Notes under the pieces: model-generated
What the model saw: the letters and a program-made list of their open reading frames with translations, nothing else
The model's database searches: none
What the model was told of the DNA's origin: nothing
DNA from: MGBC114844 sp910585855
GTDB taxonomy: Bacteria > Bacillota > Clostridia > Lachnospirales > Lachnospiraceae
Length of the DNA stretch: 64,000 nt
Reading direction: 5' to 3'
Assembly (NCBI GenBank): GCA_965646165.1
Contig: CBFFYP010000009.1
Location: forward strand, 1-64,000
Shown: in pieces, positions 52,009-59,853 of the stretch
Numbering within the stretch: the first letter of the stretch is position 1
Layout: each line of letters begins with the position of its first letter
Position numbers and translations under genes: made by a program

Positions 52009-53565
52009 ATGCAAAATGTAAAAAAATTAAATGTAAGAAAACTGAAAAGGATTATTTATGGAAGAACGATGGTGGTGGTGCTGCTTTTGCTGATTCAGTT
52101 TTTGATTTTATTGGATGTGTTTGTTTGGCTGCAAAAATATACATTTTTGTTTTATGGCGGATTTTCCTTGATTTCTGCAATCGTGCTGATCTATATTTTA
52201 AATGAAAAAACAGACCCTAGTTTTCAGATTAGCTGGCTGATTCCTGTACTGCTGATTCCAATTTTTGGTTCTTTGTTTTATCTGTTTGTACAGTTTCAGT
52301 TTGGAACAAAGATGATAAACGGAAAGCTGTGTCAAAATATTCGTGAAACAGCGGATTATATGAAGCAAGATAAAGAAGTATATAACCGTCTGAAAGAAGA
52401 AGATCAGGAACTTCCCCGTTTGATTCATTATATGAACCAGTACGCCGGATATCCGATTCATCAAAATACAAAAGTAAAATTCTTTCCTCTGGGAGAAGAT
52501 AAATTTGAGGAAATGAAAGTGCAGCTTAGAAAAGCGAAAAAATTTATTTTTATGGAGTATTTTATTATTGAGCATGGTGTAATGTTTGATACTATTATGG
52601 ATATTTTAGAGGAAAAGGCAAAGGAAGGCGTGGAAGTGCGTTTTATGTATGATGGTATGTGTACGCTGGCTTTGATGCCGTATCATTATCCAAAGGAGGT
52701 TGAACAAAAAGGGATTCAGTGTAAAATGTTTTCTCCTGTAAAGCCGCTGCTTTCCACCCATCAAAATAACCGGGATCATAGAAAGATTTTAATTGTTGAC
52801 GGAGAAGTGGCATTTACCGGCGGTGTAAATTTAGCGGATGAATATATCAATCAAAAGAAGCGGTTTGGACACTGGAAAGATACCGCAATTATGCTGACTG
52901 GAGAAGCAGTTAATAATTTTACTATTATGTTTTTACAGATGTGGAATTTGGATACACATATAAAAGAGGACTATGAAAAGTATTTGATTTCTTATAGTAA
53001 AAAAGCAGAAAAAGAGCTTGGATTTGTACTTCCTTATGGAGATAGTCCGCTTGATAAGGAAAATGTAGGAGAACAGGTTTATTTGGATATTTTGCAACAT
53101 GCAAAACAAAATGTACATATTATGACACCTTATTTAATTTTGGACAATCGAATGGTAAATGCTTTAAAGTATGCGGCAAAGAGCGGAGTGGAGGTAATTA
53201 TTATTATGCCTCATATTCCAGATAAAAAATATGCTTATCTGCTGGCAAGAAGTTATTATGAGGAACTTTTGGAAGCAGGAGTGGAAATTTTTGAGTATAC
53301 GCCGGGATTTGTCCATGCGAAAGAGTTTATCAGTGATGGGGAGAAGGCGGTTGTGGGAACAATTAATTTGGATTTCCGCAGTTTGTATCTGCATTTTGAA
53401 TGTGCCGCTTTTATGTATAAAAATCCGGTAATTCAGGATATTGAAGAAGATTATCAAAATACTTTAAAGAAGTGTCAGAAAATTACATTAGAAGATTGTA
53501 AAAAATATGGATTTTTAAAACGGTATATTGGAAGGATTCTACGGATTGTAGCGCCATTGATGTAG
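52009..53565 (+). CDS. cls: Cardiolipin synthase (phospholipase D family)
   Basis: A 518-residue membrane enzyme that condenses two phosphatidylglycerols to cardiolipin. Two N-terminal membrane segments (about 15-65: VVVLLLLIQFLILLDVFVWL and FLFYGGFSLISAIVLIYIL) are followed by two phospholipase-D HKD motifs: NRDHRKILIVDGEVAFTGG (about 255) and VHAKEFISDGEKAVVGTINL (about 435). The start was set at ATG 52009; a GTG at 52000 is closer to the AGAGGATG box and is possible. It is transcribed alone and followed by repeat B6, 17 bp after the stop codon. Confidence 0.92.
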   Translation: MQNVKKLNVRKLKRIIYGRTMVVVLLLLIQFLILLDVFVWLQKYTFLFYGGFSLISAIVLIYILNEKTDPSFQISWLIPVLLIPIFGSLFYLFVQFQFGTKMINGKLCQNIRETADYMKQDKEVYNRLKEEDQELPRLIHYMNQYAGYPIHQNTKVKFFPLGEDKFEEMKVQLRKAKKFIFMEYFIIEHGVMFDTIMDILEEKAKEGVEVRFMYDGMCTLALMPYHYPKEVEQKGIQCKMFSPVKPLLSTHQNNRDHRKILIVDGEVAFTGGVNLADEYINQKKRFGHWKDTAIMLTGEAVNNFTIMFLQMWNLDTHIKEDYEKYLISYSKKAEKELGFVLPYGDSPLDKENVGEQVYLDILQHAKQNVHIMTPYLILDNRMVNALKYAAKSGVEVIIIMPHIPDKKYAYLLARSYYEELLEAGVEIFEYTPGFVHAKEFISDGEKAVVGTINLDFRSLYLHFECAAFMYKNPVIQDIEEDYQNTLKKCQKITLEDCKKYGFLKRYIGRILRIVAPLM

Positions 53566-53579
53566 AGGGGGGTGGCTGG

Positions 53580-53747
53580 GGGAGGACGCCGAAAGCCAAA
53601 GGGAGTGCTATTCCGGGCCCGCTTGCGCTTAGCATTTCCTCGTAGCGGACACGTAAGACGCTAAAATACAGCGTCTAAGTGCCGACGGGAAATGATGACC
53701 CTGCATAGCACTCCCTTTGGCTTTCGGCTGTGCACTCCAGACCGGAA
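53580..53747 (-). repeat. Family B palindromic repeat, copy B6
   Basis: The cleanest family B copy. The arms AAAGCCAAAGGGAGTGCTAT and ATAGCACTCCCTTTGGCTTT are perfect complements. The internal hairpin is GACGCT/AGCGTC. Boundaries are GGGGGAGGACGCC and CGGCTGTGCACTCCAGACCG. Confidence 0.93.
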
Positions 53748-53904
53748 AATAGTAGAATGTTTGTTGGAGTGTAATGTGTTGAAAATGATAAATATGTGCA
53801 GGGTTTTCTTAGCTTTTTTGGATTTTGGATGTGTTTGTTAGTTGGAAGGGGATATATGATTTGTTTATGTAGGTTATATATATGTGTAAGAAAGGGTGTT
53901 ATTT

Positions 53905-54339
53905 GTGATTAGAGAAATAGTGAAAAGTGATTTAGATGGTTTATTGAGATTGTATATGCAATTACATGATAATCCTATGCCGGAGAAGACGCCTGAAATT
54001 TTGCGGATTTGGGATAATATTTTTCAAGATAAAAATCATCATGTGATTGTTGCTGAAGAAGATGGAAAGATAGTATCTTCTTGTGTTTGTGTTATTATTC
54101 CTAATTTGACTCACAACCAGCAGCCATATGCTTTGATTGAAAATGTGATAACCGATGAAAAATGCAGAGAGAGAGGACTGGCAACGCAATGTCTGAATTA
54201 TGCAAAAGAGGTTGCTGTAAAAGAGAATTGCTATAAAATAATGCTGCTTACGGGATCTAAGAAGGAAAGTACATTAAATTTTTATAGAAAGGCGGGTTAC
54301 AATAGTGAAGATAAAACAGCATTTATTCAATGGATATAG
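53905..54339 (+). CDS. GNAT-family acetyltransferase
   Basis: A 144-residue GCN5-related N-acetyltransferase. IREIVKSDLDGLLRLYMQLH forms the first strand and helix, and YALIENVITDEKCRERGLAT is the acetyl-CoA-binding motif A (Q/R-x2-G-x-A form RERGLA). MLLTGSKKESTLNFYRKAGY is the motif B helix-strand. The GTG start 8 nt after AAAGGG is preferred to one at 53896. It overlaps the following peptidase-like gene by 35 bp. Substrate unknown. Confidence 0.9.
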   Translation: MIREIVKSDLDGLLRLYMQLHDNPMPEKTPEILRIWDNIFQDKNHHVIVAEEDGKIVSSCVCVIIPNLTHNQQPYALIENVITDEKCRERGLATQCLNYAKEVAVKENCYKIMLLTGSKKESTLNFYRKAGYNSEDKTAFIQWI

Positions 54340-55048
54340 TGTGGCAAAGGAAATGCTGGATTTATATTCTATGATGCAAAACTTAAATCGGGCAGCTATG
54401 AAGTATATGGCTGATACAATTAAAGTTGGAATGAGTCTGTCGAATATTAAGTCATTGTGTGAAGATTATTTGTTGAAAAATGGTGCGGATTCCTTTTGGT
54501 ATTGGGATGTGGGAGCTTTTGTTTTTGCTGGAGATGAAACTGCTGTTTCTGTATCGGGTAAAGATTATAAGGTTGCAGATAGAATGATACAGGAAAATGA
54601 TATTGTTACGATTGATTTAAGTCCCCAGAAAAATTATATTTGGGGAGATTATGCAAGAACACTTATTTTTGAAGATGGTGTATGCTGTGATGAGATTGAT
54701 AGAATTAAAAAAGAAGAGTGGCGGAATGGATTGCAGATGGAAGAATATCTGCATAAAATTTTGACTGATGTAGCAGCACCGGATATGACATTTGAAGAAT
54801 TATATTATTATATGAATGAACTGATTGTAGAAAAGGGATTTATAAATTTGGATTTTCTTGGAAATCTTGGACATTCAGTTGTAAAAAATAAAAGTGATAG
54901 AATATATATAGAAAAAGGGAATCGTAAAAAATTATCAGATGTTGAAATGTTTACTTTTGAACCGCATATCAGTATTTCTGATTCAAAATATGGATATAAA
55001 AGAGAAGATATTTATTATTTTGCAGATGGTAAGTTAATGAAGTTATAG
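54305..55048 (+). CDS. M24-family (Xaa-Pro peptidase-like) protein
   Basis: A 247-residue pita-bread-fold protein of peptidase family M24, lacking the N-terminal domain of classical Xaa-Pro peptidases. Metal-ligand positions are visible: VTIDLSPQKN (Asp), WGDYARTLIF (Asp), GNLGHSVVKN (His) and MFTFEPHISI (Glu). The last Glu of the family (here perhaps in YKREDIYYF) is less clear, so catalysis is likely but not certain. It starts at GTG inside the GNAT gene and is coexpressed with it. Such pairs occur in amino-acid or peptide modification clusters. Confidence 0.8.
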   Translation: MKIKQHLFNGYSVAKEMLDLYSMMQNLNRAAMKYMADTIKVGMSLSNIKSLCEDYLLKNGADSFWYWDVGAFVFAGDETAVSVSGKDYKVADRMIQENDIVTIDLSPQKNYIWGDYARTLIFEDGVCCDEIDRIKKEEWRNGLQMEEYLHKILTDVAAPDMTFEELYYYMNELIVEKGFINLDFLGNLGHSVVKNKSDRIYIEKGNRKKLSDVEMFTFEPHISISDSKYGYKREDIYYFADGKLMKL

Positions 55049-55110
55049 ATTATTAAATAGGGTAATGGGCAGCGGATGAAGAAATAAGTGAAATATAGAA
55101 TGGAGGAATT

Positions 55111-55743
55111 ATGCTTACAAGGGAGCAGAATGTATTTTTGGCAAAGAAAACATTTGTAGAATTAGTTTATAATACGGCTTATATCGAGGGATGTAATGTA
55201 ACGTTTCCACAGACACAAACAATTATAGATGGAGCTGTTGTGAATGGAATATCAGTTAATGATATACAAACGGTGCTTAATTTACGTGATGCATGGAGAT
55301 ATTGTATTGAAAATGTAGATGCTTTATTAAATTTGGATTATATATGTAAAATAAATGAATTTGTATCTAGAAATGAAAGCCTGCAGTGGGGAGTTTTGAG
55401 AAATGGGGAAGTTGGGGTAGGAGATTTTATGCCGCCTATACCAATAAAAGAAAAAGTTTTGGAAGAAATTAAAAAGATTTTAAATATAAGCGATGCTGTT
55501 GAAAGGGCTTTGGAATATTTTGCATATGGCTGTAAAAAACAACTTTTTTGGGACGGAAATAAAAGAACATCTACTATAGTTGCAAGTAAAGTTTTAATTG
55601 AATCTGGAAATGGTATTTTAACTATTGGAAAAGATAATGCAGAAGAATTTAACATTGTTTTGAATAATTGGTATTTAAAAAACGAATTAGAACCATTAAA
55701 GAAGTGTTTAAAAAAATGTATTAAAACGTTGAAAATAGAATAA
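55111..55743 (+). CDS. Fic-domain protein with a changed active-site motif
   Basis: A 210-residue Fic-fold protein with an AGGAGG-like site (GGAGG). The Fic core reads CKKQLFWDGNKRTSTIVAS at about 143-161. The family motif is HxFxDGN(G/K)RxxR; here the catalytic His position is Gln (QLFWDGNKRT), while the phosphate-binding DGNKR is kept. Before it are VELVYNTAYIEGCNVTFPQT (an N-terminal helix resembling the inhibitory one) and WGVLRNGEVGVGDFMPPIPI, the flap region. Standard AMP transfer needs the His, so this protein may use another chemistry or be regulatory. Confidence 0.85.
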   Translation: MLTREQNVFLAKKTFVELVYNTAYIEGCNVTFPQTQTIIDGAVVNGISVNDIQTVLNLRDAWRYCIENVDALLNLDYICKINEFVSRNESLQWGVLRNGEVGVGDFMPPIPIKEKVLEEIKKILNISDAVERALEYFAYGCKKQLFWDGNKRTSTIVASKVLIESGNGILTIGKDNAEEFNIVLNNWYLKNELEPLKKCLKKCIKTLKIE

Positions 55744-55765
55744 ATTAGGATGCTGAAAAGGAGGT

Positions 55766-56500
55766 TCTTTCACTGGACGCTAGAGGAGGTTTGCTCCTTT
55801 CCTTTGCTTGCTCCGCTCTCCGAATGGTAAGAACGTCTAGAGCTTCTGTATTCAGGTACATCCAACCATCCGAACCGGGGCGCAATTCGCCCTCACCACA
55901 GCTGAAACACAACTAGTGTAAGGAAAGATTTTACCAGCTATAAAACATTCTCTTCCCTATCATCCGGGCTAAACACGCCCCTTTTTTTGCATACCCTGCA
56001 TAGAAGCAGGATATGCAAAAAATTCTAGGTATTTCCACAGAAGCCAGACGTTCTAACCATTCTCCGAAGTCGCATACAAAGGAAAGGAGCAAACCTCCTC
56101 TGGCTGTTGGTTGAATAGCGTAAGGAATTGTGCTTGTTTTTTTGTTCCGGGGTCAAGAAACAGCCAGATTCGAAAACGGGAAACCGCCTGCAGTGACTTT
56201 GGAGAAAAGTTAGAAGTTCTGACTTCTGCTGAAAAACCTAAGATTTTTTTCACATACTGCTTTCATGCAGTGTGTGAAAAAAAAGGAGCGTGTTTAGCCC
56301 GCATTTGTATTGAAACGGGATTGTTTTGTGGAAGGTAGTATTGTTTGGTATGTTCGTTTCGTTTTGGTTGCCATGTGGGCGAATTGCGCTCCGGTCTGTC
56401 CGGTTGGAGGAATGAAAATGCAGAAGTCTTAGAACTTCTTACTTTTTGGAAACGTGGAACAGCAGGCGGTTTCCCGTTTTTGAATCTGGCGTTCTCTCTC
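55766..56500 (+). repeat. Family A palindromic repeat, copy A7 (diverged pair)
   Basis: The most informative copy. Left arms GAGGAGGTTTGCTCCTTTCC and GGAAAGGAGCAAACCTCCTC differ from the usual type 1 arms at two positions on both sides. Right arms ACGGGAAACCGCCTGC and GCAGGCGGTTTCCCGT differ from type 2 arms at several positions, again on both sides. The right core has GGAGCG and CGCTCC instead of GGGGCG and CGCCCC, a compensated pair. Confidence 0.93.
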
Positions 56501-56535
56501 CAAAAGATTTATTAAAGAAATAGTAAAAAAAGAAC

Positions 56536-56564
56536 TTGCGTAAAAAGGAAATATATGCTATAAT
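56536..56564 (+). promoter_or_regulatory. Promoter of rplS
   Basis: TTGCGT (56536-56541), 17 bp, TATAAT (56559-56564), 110 bp before the rplS start. The rplS-lepB-rbgA group therefore has its own promoter after the accessory insertion. Confidence 0.75.
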
Positions 56565-56673
56565 TCACACGTTGTGAGAAAATAAGATATTCCTCTGCTG
56601 CAGTAAAGATTCATAAATTCTATATGGATTTCAATAAAAGCATTAAGAATGTCTAACGATTGAGGAGGCACAA

Positions 56674-57021
56674 ATGAACGAGATTATTAAAAGTATTGAA
56701 ACAGCTCAGTTAAAAAAGGAAGTTCCGCAATTTCGTGTTGGTGATACGGTAAAGGTATATGCAAAGGTAATTGAGGGAACACGTGAGAGAATTCAGGTAT
56801 TTGAAGGAACTGTTTTAAAAAGACAGAACGGCGGAGTTCGTGAAACTTTTACGGTTCGCAAAAATTCCAATGGAATCGGCGTAGAGAAGACATGGCCTCT
56901 GCACTCTCCTATTGTGGATAAGGTAGAAGTAGTAAGACATGGTAAGGTAAGACGTGCAAAGCTGAATTACTTAAGAGGCAGAGTTGGTAAGAGTGCGAAG
57001 ATTAAGGAATTAGTAAAATAA
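56674..57021 (+). CDS. rplS: 50S ribosomal protein L19
   Basis: A 115-residue ribosomal protein of standard length: FRVGDTVKVYAKVIEGTRER, IQVFEGTVLKRQNGGVRETF, GVEKTWPLHSPIVDKVEVVR and RRAKLNYLRGRVGKSAKI. It has a strong GAGGAGG ribosome site. In relatives it follows trmD directly; here it has its own promoter just after repeat A7. Confidence 0.97.
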   Translation: MNEIIKSIETAQLKKEVPQFRVGDTVKVYAKVIEGTRERIQVFEGTVLKRQNGGVRETFTVRKNSNGIGVEKTWPLHSPIVDKVEVVRHGKVRRAKLNYLRGRVGKSAKIKELVK

Positions 57022-57060
57022 TCAAAAGAGGCGCAAAAATAACAGCGTTTTAGCAATGTT

Positions 57061-57090
57061 AGGGGCAAATACATCTTGTACTTGCCCCTA
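57061..57090 (+). terminator. Hairpin after rplS
   Basis: AGGGGCAAAT/ACTTGCCCCT form a 9-10 bp stem around an 11-nt loop. The T-run behind it is weak (ATTTCAGATTTT), so it is probably a partial terminator or a 3' end stabiliser. Confidence 0.6.
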
Positions 57091-57129
57091 TTTCAGATTT
57101 TATGGGGCAGAAATGGGAAGGAATTAAGG

Positions 57130-57684
57130 ATGGCAGTACGAAGAAAAGGTGTCGAAGAACACCGTATTTTCTATGATTTGATGCGATGGATTTTAGATAT
57201 CGTGGTTGTAATGGGGATAGCTGCATTTTTGACGATTTATATGGGGGAGCAGATGACAGTAAGTGGATATTCGATGGCTCCGATCCTTTCAAATGATGAA
57301 AGAATCTTGATTGATAAATTAAGTTACCATTTTTCCGATCCGAAGCGATTTGATATTGTGATTTTTCGAAACGGAGAGGAAGAAAAGTATTTTTTAAAAC
57401 GAATTATTGCTCTTCCCGGAGAAACTGTTTGTATTAAAAACGGACGGGTGATGGTAAACGGGGAGTATTTAGAAGAACCAATAGAAACTGATGCAATTTT
57501 AAATCCCGGTCTTGCTTTAGAAGAGATTGTACTTGGAGAGGATGAATATTTTCTTTTAGGGGATAATCGAAATAACAGTGAGGACAGTCGATTTGAAACC
57601 GTGGGGAATGTAAAGAGAGGAAATATTGTTGGAAAAGCATGGCTTTTGGTGACAACACTTGACGAAGTAGGACTGATAAAATAG
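57130..57684 (+). CDS. lepB: Signal peptidase I
   Basis: A 184-residue membrane protease with one N-terminal span (about 23-40: ILDIVVVMGIAAFLTIYM). The catalytic Ser48 is in SGYSMAPIL and the catalytic Lys90 in YFLKRIIALPGETV. The DNRNNSEDSRFETVGNV box follows. It cleaves signal peptides of secreted proteins at the outer face of the membrane. The start was set at ATG 57130; a longer frame from 57076 passes through the rplS hairpin. It lies between rplS and rbgA, as is common in Clostridia. Confidence 0.95.
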   Translation: MAVRRKGVEEHRIFYDLMRWILDIVVVMGIAAFLTIYMGEQMTVSGYSMAPILSNDERILIDKLSYHFSDPKRFDIVIFRNGEEEKYFLKRIIALPGETVCIKNGRVMVNGEYLEEPIETDAILNPGLALEEIVLGEDEYFLLGDNRNNSEDSRFETVGNVKRGNIVGKAWLLVTTLDEVGLIK

Positions 57685-57709
57685 AATAGAAAAGGATTGG
57701 TGATAAAAT

Positions 57710-58573
57710 ATGAATGTGCAGTGGTATCCCGGTCATATGATAAAGGCAAAACGGACAATGCAGGAGGATATTAAGTTAATTGATTTGGTAATTGAATTGG
57801 TAGATGCCAGAATTCCTCTAAGCAGCCGCAATCCTGATATTGATGAATTAGGGAAAAATAAAGCACGGTTGATTTTACTAAATAAGTCGGATTTGGCTTC
57901 TGAAAAGTTTAATGCGGTATGGGAAGCGTATTTTCAGGAGAAGGGGTATTATGTAGTAAAGATCAATGCAAAAAGCGGAGCGGGAATAAAAGCAATTCAT
58001 GCCGAAGTACAGAAGGCATGTAAAGATAAGATCGAACGGGATCGAAGGAGAGGGATTTTGAATCGACCGGTACGGGCAATGGTGGTGGGGATTCCAAATG
58101 TAGGAAAGTCTACTTTTATCAATACATTTGCCGGAAAAGCCTGTACAAAAACCGGAAATAAGCCGGGTGTAACCAAGGGGAAACAGTGGATTCGGCTGAA
58201 TAAAAATATAGAGTTATTAGATACCCCCGGAATACTTTGGCCAAAGTTTGAAGATCCAGAAGTGGGAGTGCGTCTGGCTTTAATCGGATCGGTTCGGGAT
58301 GAAATTTTAAATCGGACAGAGATGGCGTGTGCATTAATTTCGATTTTAACGGAGCATTATATGGGTATGCTAAAGGAGCGGTATGAAGGGGTGGAAGAAA
58401 CAGAAAAAGCGGAAGAAATTCTTTTGCAGATTGCAAAAAGTCGTGCTTGCTTAGCAAAGGGAGGGGAGTATGATTTGGATAAAGCCGCTGCTTTATTGTT
58501 AGATGAGTTTCGAAACGGAAAGATTGGACGAATTACATTAGAGTTTCCTGAAAAGATGGAGGGAGGACGCTAG
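57710..58573 (+). CDS. rbgA: Ribosome biogenesis GTPase RbgA (YlqF)
   Basis: A 287-residue circularly permuted GTPase for late 50S assembly. MNVQWYPGHMIKAKRTMQED opens it. G4 (LLNKSDLA, about 56-63) comes before G1 (GIPNVGKSTFINTFAGKA, about 126-143) and G3 (LLDTPGILWPKFED), the YlqF order. The C-terminal RNA-binding helices (about 190-280) are present. The last codons GGA GGA CGC TAG lie in the end motif of repeat A8, so the natural stop was lost and replaced by the repeat. Confidence 0.95.
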   Translation: MNVQWYPGHMIKAKRTMQEDIKLIDLVIELVDARIPLSSRNPDIDELGKNKARLILLNKSDLASEKFNAVWEAYFQEKGYYVVKINAKSGAGIKAIHAEVQKACKDKIERDRRRGILNRPVRAMVVGIPNVGKSTFINTFAGKACTKTGNKPGVTKGKQWIRLNKNIELLDTPGILWPKFEDPEVGVRLALIGSVRDEILNRTEMACALISILTEHYMGMLKERYEGVEETEKAEEILLQIAKSRACLAKGGEYDLDKAAALLLDEFRNGKIGRITLEFPEKMEGGR

Positions 58574-58921
58574 ATTCGAAAACGGTGAGCAGTCTGCAGT
58601 TCCGATTTCCAAAAAGTAAGAAGTTCTAAGACTTCTGTATTATGGTGCATCCAGCCGGACAGACCGGGGCGCAATTCGCCCAGACTCCTGCCGAAACTTG
58701 ATTGGTGTAAGGAAGATTTTACTAGCCATAAGATATTCTCTTTCCTATTATCCGGGCTAAACACGCCCCTTTTTTTTCACATACTGCATAGAAGCAGTAT
58801 ATGAAAAAAATCTTAGGTTTTCGAGCAGAAGTCTAAGAACTTCTAACTTTTTTCCAAAGTCACTGCAGACTGCCCACCGTTTTCGAATCTGGCTGTTTTT
58901 TGACTCCGAAGCAAAAAAAGA
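58561..58921 (-). repeat. Family A palindromic repeat, copy A8 (single module)
   Basis: One type 2 module only, GGACGC end overlapping the rbgA stop codon. The arms GGTGAGCAGTCTGCAGT and ACTGCAGACTGCCCACC share a paired change (AGTCTGC/GCAGACT) relative to other copies, with one mismatch. Its hairpin CATACTGCATAGAAGCAGTATATG is changed on both sides too. The linker TTGACTCCGAAGCAAAAAAAGAAT closes it at the other end. Confidence 0.9.
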
Positions 58922-59025
58922 ATCATATGTTTTATAATAAAAGAAGTATTATCTCTGCCGCTGCCAGCCAATTTTTAGGTTGTAAGTTTATTTTGAGAAG
59001 TTTAAAAGAGAAAGGGGTTTTAAAT

Positions 59026-59799
59026 ATGGAACAAAAGATTGGGGAAATAAAGGGATTGTTAGAACAGACATCTGTGCAGGATTTGCCGCAGGTTCTTATA
59101 AATTATCGAAAAGACAGCCGAAGCGGTGTTATGAAACTGGTGGAACGATTCGATAAAAAATATGAGAAGTATCAGCAGGAACTGGTACGTCTAGAAGAGA
59201 TGCTTGCTTTTGAGAAAAAGTATGCTTCTTATCAGGCAATTTGCGGAATTGATGAAGCAGGAAGAGGACCTTTAGCAGGTCCGGTAGTGGCAGGGGCAGT
59301 GATTTTGCCAAAGGATTTAAAAATTTTATATTTAAATGATTCTAAGCAGCTTTCGAAGCAGCAGAGGGAAGCGTTGTATGACGAGATTATGGATAAGGCG
59401 GTTAGTGTTGGAGTAGGAATTGTTTCTTCGGAAAGAATTGATGAAATCAATATTTTGCAGGCGACTTTTGAAGCAATGCGTCAGGCGATAGAATCGCTTT
59501 CGGTTTCACCGGATCTTTTATTAAATGATGCGGTTACGATTCCAAAAGTTTCTGTTCGCCAAGTGCCGATTATCAGGGGGGATGCGAAATCTCTTTCGAT
59601 TGCTGCTGCCAGTGTGATTGCAAAAGTAACACGAGATCGGATTATGGTGGAATATGATGCACGTTATCCAAACTATGGATTTGCGGAGCATAAGGGATAT
59701 GGTTCAAAGATGCATCAGGAAGCAATTCGAACTTATGGTGTAACACCCATTCATAGAAAAACATTTTTAAAAAATATTTTGGATCAACAGAAAGAATGA
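59026..59799 (+). CDS. rnhB: Ribonuclease HII
   Basis: A 257-residue enzyme that removes RNA from RNA-DNA hybrids and single ribonucleotides. A helical N-terminal extension (about 1-70) of the type seen in Firmicute RnhB precedes the catalytic domain: CGIDEAGRGPLAGPVVAGAV (Asp, Glu), YLNDSKQLS, DLLLNDAVTIP and GDAKSLSIAAASVIAKVTRD, ending GYGSKMHQEAIRTYGVTPIH. The start was set at ATG 59026 after AAAGGGG; the longer frame from 58900 runs into repeat A8. It follows rbgA as usual, with A8 inserted between. Confidence 0.95.
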   Translation: MEQKIGEIKGLLEQTSVQDLPQVLINYRKDSRSGVMKLVERFDKKYEKYQQELVRLEEMLAFEKKYASYQAICGIDEAGRGPLAGPVVAGAVILPKDLKILYLNDSKQLSKQQREALYDEIMDKAVSVGVGIVSSERIDEINILQATFEAMRQAIESLSVSPDLLLNDAVTIPKVSVRQVPIIRGDAKSLSIAAASVIAKVTRDRIMVEYDARYPNYGFAEHKGYGSKMHQEAIRTYGVTPIHRKTFLKNILDQQKE

Positions 59800-59853
59800 A
59801 AATTGTAGATTTGTAGATAAAAAAGGTCAAAAGAGAGAGGGGGAGGGGTAGAA

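Noticed and set aside
53896..53904. Upstream GTG start for the GNAT gene
   Set aside because: It overlaps its own ribosome binding site; GTG 53905 has correct spacing.
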